Below, in pieces: positions 7,547-14,438 of a DNA stretch of 15,119 bases. The translations under genes and the position numbers were made by a program. Position 1 is the first letter of the stretch; each line of letters opens with the position of its first letter. The notes under the pieces were generated by a model, which ran no database searches, was not told where the DNA came from, and saw only the letters and a program-made list of their open reading frames with translations. Source of the stretch: Oscillospiraceae bacterium (GTDB lineage Bacteria > Bacillota > Clostridia > Oscillospirales > Ruminococcaceae); the NCBI GenBank assembly GCA_016303235.1, contig JAEDMB010000035.1, forward strand, positions 1-15,119, in the 5' to 3' direction.

Positions 7547-8802
7547 TGAAATCAAAATTTTTTATTATACCTCTGCTGTGCCTTTCAGTGTTATGTTCCG
7601 GCTGTGGTGACAATGCAGTTATTACATCTCAGACCCAGCAGACTGAAATATCACTTTCCTGGTGGGGGAACGATACAAGAAACGAATACACTATTGAGGC
7701 TGTCAAACTCTTTGAAAAACTTCACCCCGAAATAAAAGTTATATGCAAATATTCCGAATGGTCAGGCTATCAGGCAAGGAGCAACGTTCAGATGGTTTCC
7801 AATACCGAAGCGGACGTTATGCAGATAAATTATGCGTGGATTCAGCAGTATTCTCCGGACGGCTACGGATATTATGATATAAGCACCCTCAGCGATTATA
7901 TAGACCTTTCAAATTTCAGTGAGGAAGAACTCAATTTCGGTATGCAGAACGGCAGACTAAACGCTGTTCCGATTGCACTTAATACGCAGTCGTTATATAT
8001 AAATAAAACCGTCTATGAACAGTACGGGCTTGATGTTCCGAAAACGTGGGAGGATATTTTCAATGCGTCAGAAGTTATGAACGGCGAAGTATATCCTCTT
8101 GCGATGACTGCAAAATCAGCGTGGTTTTATATAACTGCATATGCAGAGCAGAAAGTCGGAAAACAGTTTATGACTATGGACGGCAGACTTAATTTTTCAG
8201 CACAGGATATACAGATTATGCTTGATTTTTACTGCCGTCTGATAAATGAAAAGGTAATGCCACAGGTTGAATATTTTGACCGTCTTTTAATAGATACAGG
8301 AAAATATGCGGGTTCTGTTGCGTGGCTGAGTGATGCGTCAAATTACTGCAATAATGCTGTTGAGAACGGATATGAATTTGTTATTGCTGATTATCCGGTA
8401 AATGAGACTGCTGAAACAGGTGACGGCTGGTATGCAAAGCCCGCCACAATGTATGCTATAAGCAAAAACACGGATTATCCGGAAGAATCAGCACTTCTTC
8501 TTGACTTTCTGCTGAACTCTCCGGAAATGGCAGAACTTCAGGGCGTTGAAAAGGGAATACCCATAAGCAGAAAGGCAAGGTCATATCTTGAAGAAAACAA
8601 TATGCTTGAAGGTATGCAGTACAATGCCTTTCTTAAGATGAATGAATATTCCGAAAATCTTGCTGTTGTAAGTCCGTATTTTGAAAATACTGACCTTATT
8701 GACGCCTTTAAAGAAGCGTGCAATGCCGTACTTTATAATAAATCTGATTCAAAGGAAAAATCCGTCGAACTTTATAATACATTCAATGATATTCTGTCAT
8801 AA
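7546..8802 (+). CDS. Lipoprotein extracellular solute-binding protein (sugar ABC-type)
   Basis: A 418-residue family 1 solute-binding protein, predicted to be anchored on the outer face of the membrane. The signal peptide at 1-19 is followed by Cys20 (CSGCGDN), a lipobox-like lipidation site although Cys at -3 is unusual. The mature start ISLSWWGND, the segment LFEKLHPEIKV and the later PIALNTQSLYINK and YEQYGLDVPKTWEDIF are typical of binding proteins for sugars and oligosaccharides. ATG 7546 overlaps the cyclase TAA by one base, and its ribosome site GGAGGTG (7531-7537) lies inside the cyclase gene, indicating tight translational coupling. No ABC permease or ATPase gene is next to it: the following gene is a convergent regulator only four bases away. 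It may therefore present a ligand to the cyclase rather than feed a transporter, although it could serve a transporter encoded elsewhere. The ligand is unknown. Confidence 0.88.
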   Translation: MKSKFFIIPLLCLSVLCSGCGDNAVITSQTQQTEISLSWWGNDTRNEYTIEAVKLFEKLHPEIKVICKYSEWSGYQARSNVQMVSNTEADVMQINYAWIQQYSPDGYGYYDISTLSDYIDLSNFSEEELNFGMQNGRLNAVPIALNTQSLYINKTVYEQYGLDVPKTWEDIFNASEVMNGEVYPLAMTAKSAWFYITAYAEQKVGKQFMTMDGRLNFSAQDIQIMLDFYCRLINEKVMPQVEYFDRLLIDTGKYAGSVAWLSDASNYCNNAVENGYEFVIADYPVNETAETGDGWYAKPATMYAISKNTDYPEESALLLDFLLNSPEMAELQGVEKGIPISRKARSYLEENNMLEGMQYNAFLKMNEYSENLAVVSPYFENTDLIDAFKEACNAVLYNKSDSKEKSVELYNTFNDILS

Positions 8803-8806
8803 AAAA

Positions 8807-9379
8807 TTATTCCGCATTTTCAATAAGACCTGTTAAACTGCCTCTGAAAATTTCAGAAATATATTTTACTGCCGTTGACTTGTCCATTTTGATTTTTCCG
8901 TGTAGCCATTCTATAATAATTCCCGTAATGCCTTCCGTATAGAACATTATAAGCAGTTTTTTATATTCTTCCGGAATATGCTTGTTCATATTTTTTTCGC
9001 CGGCGGAAATAATCATTTTTGCAATATCGGTCAAATCCTCATAAAGATATAATTTAAGTTCATCTCTGCCGACAGAATCATAAACGCAGTTAAGCATATG
9101 CTGATTCTGTTCAAGGTATTCAACAACGAATATAATAGCGGATTCATAATCATTTGCAAGGTCGAAATGCTTTACAACGTCAATAGCTTCTTCACGCAGT
9201 GTCCAGCGGAGCAAATCACGCATATCCTGAAAATGATAATAAAAAGTTTTGCGGTTCAGACCACATTCAGCGATAAGTTCGCTGACAGTTATTTTTGAAA
9301 AGGGCTTTGTTTCCATAAGTTTTTTAAGCTTATCGGACAGAGCCTTTTTTGTATACATGCTTGTAACTTCATGTTTCAT
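8807..9379 (-). CDS. TetR/AcrR-family transcriptional regulator (DhaS-like type)
   Basis: A 190-residue DNA-binding regulator. The N-terminal helix-turn-helix covers about residues 11-55, with FSKITVSELIAECGLNRKTF leading into the conserved YYHFQDMRDLL. The C-terminal part (FYTEGITGIIIEWL) resembles the domain found in DhaS-like TetR proteins (TetR_C_8); the effector is unknown. A longer frame to 9433 exists, but ATG 9379 has GAGGTG just upstream on the minus strand, and the longer start would run over the apparent promoter and a repeat box. It is divergent from the MMPL exporter operon and shares a box-rich control region with it, so autoregulation and control of the exporter are likely. At its 3' end it converges on the solute-binding protein gene with four bases between stop codons and no visible terminator. 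Confidence 0.9.
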   Translation of the reverse strand: MKHEVTSMYTKKALSDKLKKLMETKPFSKITVSELIAECGLNRKTFYYHFQDMRDLLRWTLREEAIDVVKHFDLANDYESAIIFVVEYLEQNQHMLNCVYDSVGRDELKLYLYEDLTDIAKMIISAGEKNMNKHIPEEYKKLLIMFYTEGITGIIIEWLHGKIKMDKSTAVKYISEIFRGSLTGLIENAE

Positions 9380-9397
9380 AAAAATCACCTCATATTT

Positions 9398-9426
9398 ATT
9401 ATACATCTGACCGAAAAATATTTCAA
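9398..9426 (-). promoter_or_regulatory. Promoter of the tetR-family gene
   Basis: On the minus strand TTGAAA (9421-9426), a 17-base spacer and TATAAT (9398-9403) form a near-consensus sigma-A promoter ending 18 bases before ATG 9379. The spacer contains one copy of the ATCTGACCG box (9405-9413), where a bound repressor would block RNA polymerase. Confidence 0.75.
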
Positions 9427-9500
9427 CGGACAAAACCGGACATCTGACCGTCAGATTTACTCACTTGTCCGAATTTTACACATTTGACCGTTTTTGACCG
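9403..9500. repeat. Cluster of seven TG(A/T)CCG boxes in the tetR-MMPL control region
   Basis: TGACCG occurs on the plus strand at 9408, 9445, 9485 and 9495, and TGTCCG at 9466. TGTCCG also occurs on the minus strand (CGGACA) at 9427 and 9437. ACATCTGACCG is repeated exactly at 9403-9413 and 9440-9450 and with one change at 9480-9490. TTGACCGTTT is tandemly duplicated at 9484-9503 with a 10-base period. Several starts are about 10 or 20 bases apart, placing boxes on one helical face. This is plausible operator DNA for the adjacent regulator. Confidence 0.65.
9442..9456. promoter_or_regulatory. Candidate TetR-family operator palindrome
   Basis: ATCTGAC-C-GTCAGAT is a perfect 7-bp inverted repeat around a single base, the size and symmetry expected for a TetR-family dimer site. 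It lies between the divergent tetR and MMPL promoters and overlaps one of the repeated TGACCG boxes. Binding by the adjacent regulator is inferred. Confidence 0.6.
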
Positions 9501-9529
9501 TTTTAAATCAGTATGTAATCTGATACAAT
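9494..9529 (+). promoter_or_regulatory. Probable promoter of the MMPL operon
   Basis: An extended -10 (TGATACAAT, hexamer at 9524-9529) lies about 30 bases before the MMPL ATG. The nearest good -35 candidates (TTGACC at 9484 and 9494) are too far from it. TTGACC at 9494-9499 could instead pair with a weak TAATCT at 9516-9521 (16-base spacing). The exact hexamers are uncertain. Either way TGACCG boxes overlap the -35 zone. Confidence 0.5.
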
Positions 9530-9559
9530 ATAGATACACTTCAGAAAGGCGGACTGATT

Positions 9560-11620
9560 ATGAAAAAACTTTATGAAAAAATTATTTCACACCCAATTTT
9601 AATAATATCAGTTTTCAGTATACTGTTTGTATTCTTTGCATTATGCAAGCCGTTAATATCAGTTAACTATGATATAAATGATTATCTGCCCGAGGACAGC
9701 AAATCGACAGTATCTCTTGATATAATGAAAGAAGAATTTAACGGAGGTATTCCGAATACAAGAGTTATGCTGAAAAATGTAACTGTTCCGCAGGCACTTG
9801 AATACAAGGAAAAAATTTCCGGTGTTGAAGGTGTAACGGAAGTCACATGGCTTGACGACAGCATTGATATTACAGAACCCCTCGAAATGGCTGACAATGA
9901 TATACTTGAAACATATTACAAGGACGGCAACGCACTTTTATCCGTAACAATTTCGGAGGATAAAATATTGTCAGCCGTTTCTGAAATAAGAAATATTGCA
10001 GGAAGTGAAAATGCTATAAGCGGTTCAGCCGTATCAACAGCAGTTGCTACGGAAAGCACTGTTAAAGAGATTACACAGATTGCAGTTTTTGCAGTAATTT
10101 TTGTCATAATAGTGCTGATTTTCACAACATCTTCGTGGCTTGAACCCGTTGTTATTATGGCAGGAATGGCAGTGGCACTTATTATAAATGCGGGAAGCAA
10201 TATAATTTTCGGAGAAATAAGCTTTGTTACAAATTCAGCCGGAATGATTTTACAGCTTGCCGTATCTCTTGACTATTCAGTATTTCTTATTCACAGATTT
10301 GAGGAAAGCCTGAAAGAGATTCCCGATTCAAAAAAAGCTATGGTAAATGCATTATGCAAGTCAACAGGTTCGATTTTATCGAGCGGACTTACAACAGTAA
10401 TAGGCTTTCTTGCACTGGGATTAATGCGTTTCAGAATAGGCTCTGACCTCGGATTTGCCCTTGCGAAAGGCATAGCAGTAAGCCTTGTATGCGTATTTGT
10501 ATTTATGCCTTGCCTGATTCTGATTACTCATAAGCTTATTGAAAAGACCAAGCACAGACCTTTTTTGCCGAAGTTTGATAAATTCGGTAAATTTGTAACA
10601 AAAATTATGATGCCTCTGACCATAATATTTGCAGTTGCAATTATACCGTCATATCTTGCCTCAAATTCAAATGATTTTCTCTATGGCTCATCGCATATAT
10701 TCGGAGAAGAAACAAAGCTCGGAGCAGATACAGCGGAAATAGAAGAAGTATTCGGAAAACAGGATACATATGTTGCATTAGTTCCTCAGGGTAGCCGTCA
10801 GACTGAAAAGGCTCTTTCCGATGAACTGCATAAGATTCCTCAGGTTAAAAATATAATATCATACGTTGATACGGTCGGAGCGGAAATTCCCGAACAGTAT
10901 CTCGACAGTGAAACGTATTCTCTTTTATGCTCTGAAAATTACAGCAGAATGGTTATAAGCGTTGATGCCGACTATGAAGGCAGTGAGACGTTTTCACTCG
11001 TCAGGGAGATAAGGGATATATGCAATAAATATTATCCCGATGAAAATTATCTTGCCGGCGAAGGAGTAAGCACATACGACCTTATGGAAACAGTTACAAG
11101 CGATATGGTTCTTGTAAATATAATTGCAATTTCAGCCGTATTTGTTGTACTTCTTCTGACTATGAAATCAATTTCGCTCCCTGTTATACTTGTCATAGCG
11201 ATTGAAACGGCAATCTGGCTTAATATTGCAGTACCGTATTTCAGTGACAGCAAAGTATTCTATATAGCATATCTTATTATCAGTTCAATACAGCTTGGTG
11301 CGACTGTGGACTATGCAATACTTATGACAGACAGATATATGGAATTTCGCCGGACTATGCCGAAAAAGGAGGCAGTATCAAAGACTGTATCAACCGTAGC
11401 CGTTTCAATTCTTACATCGGGAAGCGTGCTTACTGTTGTGGGACTTCTTCTCGGAAAGGTTTCGACTCACGGCTTGCTTGCACAGCTCGGAATGTTTATC
11501 GGAATAGGAGCAATTTTCTCGCTTGCAATAGTATTTTTTGTACTTCCCGCACTTCTTTGTATTTTTGACGGATTAATCCGCAGAACTACACTGAAAGCAG
11601 ATTTTTTAACAAATAAATAA
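9560..11620 (+). CDS. MMPL/RND-superfamily exporter
   Basis: A 686-residue membrane protein with the duplicated RND layout: a membrane helix at about 12-34, an outside domain at about 35-170, a helix bundle at about 172-325, a second-half helix at about 348-366, a second outside domain at about 367-515 and a second helix bundle at about 517-668. Each bundle carries the Asp-Tyr pair of the proton relay: Asp238-Tyr239 in LAVSLDYSVFL and Asp584-Tyr585 in GATVDYAIL. This supports proton-driven export, probably of a lipid or hydrophobic compound as in other MMPL proteins; the substrate is unknown. GAAAGG at 9544-9549 precedes ATG 9560. It is divergent from a TetR-family gene. The next gene, a secreted heptad-repeat protein, begins 15 bases after its stop and is clearly in the same operon. 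Confidence 0.92.
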   Translation: MKKLYEKIISHPILIISVFSILFVFFALCKPLISVNYDINDYLPEDSKSTVSLDIMKEEFNGGIPNTRVMLKNVTVPQALEYKEKISGVEGVTEVTWLDDSIDITEPLEMADNDILETYYKDGNALLSVTISEDKILSAVSEIRNIAGSENAISGSAVSTAVATESTVKEITQIAVFAVIFVIIVLIFTTSSWLEPVVIMAGMAVALIINAGSNIIFGEISFVTNSAGMILQLAVSLDYSVFLIHRFEESLKEIPDSKKAMVNALCKSTGSILSSGLTTVIGFLALGLMRFRIGSDLGFALAKGIAVSLVCVFVFMPCLILITHKLIEKTKHRPFLPKFDKFGKFVTKIMMPLTIIFAVAIIPSYLASNSNDFLYGSSHIFGEETKLGADTAEIEEVFGKQDTYVALVPQGSRQTEKALSDELHKIPQVKNIISYVDTVGAEIPEQYLDSETYSLLCSENYSRMVISVDADYEGSETFSLVREIRDICNKYYPDENYLAGEGVSTYDLMETVTSDMVLVNIIAISAVFVVLLLTMKSISLPVILVIAIETAIWLNIAVPYFSDSKVFYIAYLIISSIQLGATVDYAILMTDRYMEFRRTMPKKEAVSKTVSTVAVSILTSGSVLTVVGLLLGKVSTHGLLAQLGMFIGIGAIFSLAIVFFVLPALLCIFDGLIRRTTLKADFLTNK

Positions 11621-11634
11621 CGGAGGTCTTATAT

Positions 11635-13497
11635 ATGAAAAAGAAAATATTATCCGCATTTCTTGCGGTTTCAATGCTTGAAACAACTGCACTTCCCGTC
11701 TTTGCAACCGGAAAGGAGGAAGTTGTCTATGTTTCAGCCGGTTCTGACGGAAATACTGACAGCGTTTATATCGTGAACAGCTTTGACGGCGGAGATATTA
11801 CCGATTACGGGGAATATTCATCTGTAAAGCTTATGAACGTTGACGGTTCTGTTGAACAGAAAGGCGATGAAATTACTTTCTCATCGCCTGAAAATCAAAA
11901 GGTATACTATCAGGGAAATATGAAAAATCCCGAAATTCCGTGGATAATTTCAATACGCTATTTTCTCGGCGGAAATGAGCTTTCTCCCGATGAAATTGCG
12001 GGAAAAAGCGGTGACGTTGAAATCAGAATAAATATTTCTGAAAATGAAAAATGCAAATCTGATTTTTATGATAATTATGCCTTGCAGTGTAATTTTACGC
12101 TTGATACGGAAATATTTAAAAATATAAAAGCTGACGGTGCGACTGTTGCAAACGTTGGCAGTAAAAAGCAGATTACTTATATGGTTCTTGCGGGGAGAGG
12201 ACTCGAAAAGAGCATTACTGCAACGGCAAACGGATTTGAAATGCCCTCCGCCTCAATAAACGGAATAAGAATGAATCTCGGAATTGATATTGACTATGAC
12301 GGAAATATTTCTGACCTGACGGACGGTGCGGAAAAGCTTGACAACGGCACTAAGGAATTATATAACGGAGCTGTTGAGCTTAACGGAGGCGTTTCCGATT
12401 TGAATGACGGCATTAAAAAGCTCCGTGACGGAATCAATACCGCACAGGACGGACTCTCCGAGCTTAACAGCAAATCTTCCGAACTGAAAAACGGTTCTTC
12501 CGAAATAAAAAATGCTCTTGTTACAATTCAGTCCGCACTTTCATCAGTTTCGGGGAATACAAATCAGCTTGAAAAGCTTGTTTCCGCATCATCACAGATT
12601 AAATCCGGTATAGACAGCCTTTGCGACGGTCTCGGAATACTGAAAAACAGTGTCGGATTTGAACAGTATAAAAATATTCTCGCTGAAAACGGTCTTGATA
12701 CAGATACATTGAAATCAGCGAATGAACAGGCATTTCAGCAGATTACAGCACAGATTACTGAGCTTAAATCAACTCTTGAACAGATTCAGAATATTCCGCA
12801 GTATGCAGAACAGGCTGAAAATCTTACCGCACAGATTGTACAGCTTGAAACTATTACAAAACTTCTTTCCGGAAACAATGCATTTATCGGCGGTACTGAA
12901 TCATATCTGAATAACGTTTCGGGAGCTGTTGAACAGCTTGAATCGGGCTGTAATGAGCTTAAAGAAAAATATGCCGAATTTGATTCCGCTGTAAACAGCC
13001 TTGCAAGTTCGCTTTCGGATATGCTTGTCAATATGTCATCTCTTTCAGACGGAATCAATACGCTTGTTTCGGAATATTCAAAGCTTGACAACGGAATTAT
13101 TGATTATACTGACGGTGTAAGCAAGCTTTATAGTGGATTTAAGTACATCAACAGCGGTACTGAACAGCTTGCAAAGGGCGGAATTACTCTTTCTGACGGT
13201 ACTGCGGAGCTTGTAAGCGGTACGGAAAAATTATCCGACGGCACAGGCGAACTGCGTGACAGAACTTCTGTTATTGATACTCCCGCAACGGAGGAACTTA
13301 CTAATACTCTTGACTGTATGACAAAGGATTACAAGACAATTTCTTTTGCATCTGATAAAAATAAAGACGTTTCATCTGTTCAGTTTGTTATCAGCACAAA
13401 GGCAATAGAAATTCCGGAATCCGAAGATACTCCGACGGAAACAGAGGATAAAACAACATTCCGCCAGAAATTTTTAAACCTTTTCAGGAAAGATTAA
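11635..13497 (+). CDS. Secreted protein with L-x-x-G heptad repeats (YhgE/Pip-like ectodomain)
   Basis: A 620-residue protein with a signal peptide (basic MKKK, hydrophobic stretch, cleavage near PVFA-TG at 24-25). A conserved-looking N-terminal domain covers about 28-220, starting KEEVVYV. A heptad region at about 224-290 repeats L-x-x-G (for example KLDNGTKELYNG), a glutamine-rich probable coiled coil covers about 290-470 and a second L-x-x-G block covers about 471-540. The tail ends in an acidic segment and a short FRQKFLNLFRKD helix. The repeats match the xxxLxxG pattern of YhgE/Pip-type surface proteins, but the membrane domains those proteins carry are absent. GGAGGT at 11622-11627 is seven bases before the ATG. 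It lies directly after the MMPL exporter gene, so it is probably an outside partner or envelope spacer for it. The function itself is not known. Confidence 0.8.
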   Translation: MKKKILSAFLAVSMLETTALPVFATGKEEVVYVSAGSDGNTDSVYIVNSFDGGDITDYGEYSSVKLMNVDGSVEQKGDEITFSSPENQKVYYQGNMKNPEIPWIISIRYFLGGNELSPDEIAGKSGDVEIRINISENEKCKSDFYDNYALQCNFTLDTEIFKNIKADGATVANVGSKKQITYMVLAGRGLEKSITATANGFEMPSASINGIRMNLGIDIDYDGNISDLTDGAEKLDNGTKELYNGAVELNGGVSDLNDGIKKLRDGINTAQDGLSELNSKSSELKNGSSEIKNALVTIQSALSSVSGNTNQLEKLVSASSQIKSGIDSLCDGLGILKNSVGFEQYKNILAENGLDTDTLKSANEQAFQQITAQITELKSTLEQIQNIPQYAEQAENLTAQIVQLETITKLLSGNNAFIGGTESYLNNVSGAVEQLESGCNELKEKYAEFDSAVNSLASSLSDMLVNMSSLSDGINTLVSEYSKLDNGIIDYTDGVSKLYSGFKYINSGTEQLAKGGITLSDGTAELVSGTEKLSDGTGELRDRTSVIDTPATEELTNTLDCMTKDYKTISFASDKNKDVSSVQFVISTKAIEIPESEDTPTETEDKTTFRQKFLNLFRKD

Positions 13498-13504
13498 ACA
13501 AAAA

Positions 13505-13532
13505 GGGCGACCATTGGTCGCCCGATATTTTT
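13505..13532. terminator. Terminator between the heptad-repeat gene and the VWA gene
   Basis: A perfect 8-bp stem (GGGCGACC at 13505-13512, GGTCGCCC at 13516-13523) with a three-base loop is followed by ATATTTTT on the plus strand. On the minus strand the preceding A-run (13497-13504) gives a T-rich tail. It should end both the MMPL operon and the convergent VWA transcript, whose stop codon is at 13542. Confidence 0.85.
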
Positions 13533-13541
13533 ATATGCTTT

Positions 13542-14300
13542 TTATTCAGTCCTGATTCCGGATTTCTGACAGGCTTCAAGCCAGTCGCCATATTCCTCAA
13601 GAATTTTTGAGTAAAGAACATTATCGCTGACGGATTTTATATCATTTATGCTGATATAGTTCGCATTGTCAACAAAACGGTTTTTCAGATTGTCAAGCTT
13701 TTCAAGAAATTCAAATGTTTCACTGCCTATTCCTATAAACTTCCAGAAAATATTATATTCAGATGCCTCTGTCAGAACGTCTTTAGTCGCCTTTTTGTCG
13801 GAGTTGTTGCCGTCCGTTATAAAAATTACGAATGTGGGAGTATTCATCGGCTCACGCTTTGCATATCTGTTGAAAATTTCGTTCATTACAGGAGCGTAGC
13901 AAGTGCCTCCGAAATGGTCTTTCTGCGATAATATCACCCTTTCAACGTATCCGTCAATTGTATCATAATTAACGGGTTCAAGCTCCTTGTATAAATTGTC
14001 AAACCAGTAAAATTCCATTTCTGCATTATCGTCAAAGTGCATAGCAACCGGAAATATTCTTTCAAGCAGATTTTGCACTGTTCCGTCCTTGTACATCGGA
14101 CGCATAGAGCCTGAATGGTCAAGCACAAATACAACCCTTGCTGTATTTACGGAAATATTCTGCTTTTTTACTTCGTCTAAAACTATTTCCTTTCTCAGCG
14201 ATATTTTTTTATTTAATTCAGCATTTTTAGTAAGATTTACAGCCGGATTTCCTTCAGCAACTTTATGCGTATTGTTTTTGAATTTATCAAATAATCCCAT
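13542..14300 (-). CDS. VWA-domain protein, TerF-like
   Basis: A 252-residue cytoplasmic protein with a single von Willebrand factor A domain from about residue 53. The metal-ion-dependent adhesion site is complete: D-x-S-x-S at 61-65 (DHSGS), Thr133 in GGTCYAP and Asp163 in FITDGNNSD. The domain resembles the VWA type of TerF/TerY proteins found around tellurium-resistance and stress gene clusters, but no ter genes are nearby. There is no signal peptide or membrane segment. The N-terminal 50 residues are polar and may be a linker or partner-binding arm. AAGGAG upstream on the minus strand supports ATG 14300, and a consensus promoter lies 65-93 bases upstream. It appears monocistronic, ending at a hairpin shared with the convergent operon. 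The role is unknown; metal-dependent protein binding is inferred from the fold. Confidence 0.85.
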   Translation of the reverse strand: MGLFDKFKNNTHKVAEGNPAVNLTKNAELNKKISLRKEIVLDEVKKQNISVNTARVVFVLDHSGSMRPMYKDGTVQNLLERIFPVAMHFDDNAEMEFYWFDNLYKELEPVNYDTIDGYVERVILSQKDHFGGTCYAPVMNEIFNRYAKREPMNTPTFVIFITDGNNSDKKATKDVLTEASEYNIFWKFIGIGSETFEFLEKLDNLKNRFVDNANYISINDIKSVSDNVLYSKILEEYGDWLEACQKSGIRTE

Positions 14301-14319
14301 AATTATTTTTTTCTCCTTT

Positions 14320-14360
14320 TGATTTTCAAATAAAAAAACAGAAGAAATTCCTGTTATTAA
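14320..14360 (-). promoter_or_regulatory. Leader hairpin with T-run ahead of the VWA gene
   Basis: Read on the minus strand, AACAGGAA and TTCTGTT can form a 7-bp stem with one bulged G and a four-base loop, directly followed by a run of seven T. It starts within a few bases of the predicted transcription start and precedes the ribosome site. It could be a weak attenuator or a 5' stabilising hairpin. The stem is short and A/T-rich, so chance is a real alternative. Confidence 0.3.
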
Positions 14361-14364
14361 TTAT

Positions 14365-14393
14365 ATTATAGCATATCTTAAAAAATATGTCAA
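14365..14393 (-). promoter_or_regulatory. Consensus sigma-A promoter of the VWA gene
   Basis: On the minus strand TTGACA (14388-14393), a 17-base spacer and TATAAT (14365-14370) match consensus exactly, with TG-C before the -10 giving an extended element. Transcription should start near 14358, about 58 bases before ATG 14300. Confidence 0.88.
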
Positions 14394-14421
14394 TAAAAAG
14401 TTGTTTTTTTAAATGAATCTT

Positions 14422-14438
14422 CTGATTACGCTAATCAG
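14422..14438. repeat. Palindrome at the end of the doc gene
   Basis: CTGATTA and TAATCAG form a perfect 7-bp inverted repeat around CGC and overlap the doc stop codon (14435-14437). On the minus strand no T-run follows, so it is a poor intrinsic terminator. It may be an RNA 3'-end hairpin or a protein site. Confidence 0.45.

Noticed and set aside
7546..8802. Part of a complete sugar ABC transporter
   Set aside because: No permease or ATPase gene is encoded in the window, and the next gene is convergent after four bases, so only an orphan binding protein can be supported.
9380..9433. Longer N-terminus for the TetR-family protein
   Set aside because: The extra 18 codons run over the TATAAT and -35 of the apparent promoter, while ATG 9379 has a good GAGGTG site.
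9403..9503. CRISPR array or phage attachment repeats
   Set aside because: The repeated units are only 6-11 bases with no uniform spacers, sit between divergent promoters, and read as operator boxes.
12786..13091. Minus-strand 101-codon frame inside the heptad-repeat gene
   Set aside because: Its serine-rich composition reflects the reverse complement of the repeated gene; no start signal or family resemblance was found.
11635..13497. Phage tape-measure or tail protein
   Set aside because: The protein has a signal peptide, L-x-x-G heptads of the YhgE/Pip kind and an MMPL operon context, with no other phage genes nearby.
13505..13523. Terminal inverted repeat of a mobile element
   Set aside because: There is no transposase or partner repeat. 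The hairpin with flanking T-runs between convergent genes is explained as a terminator.
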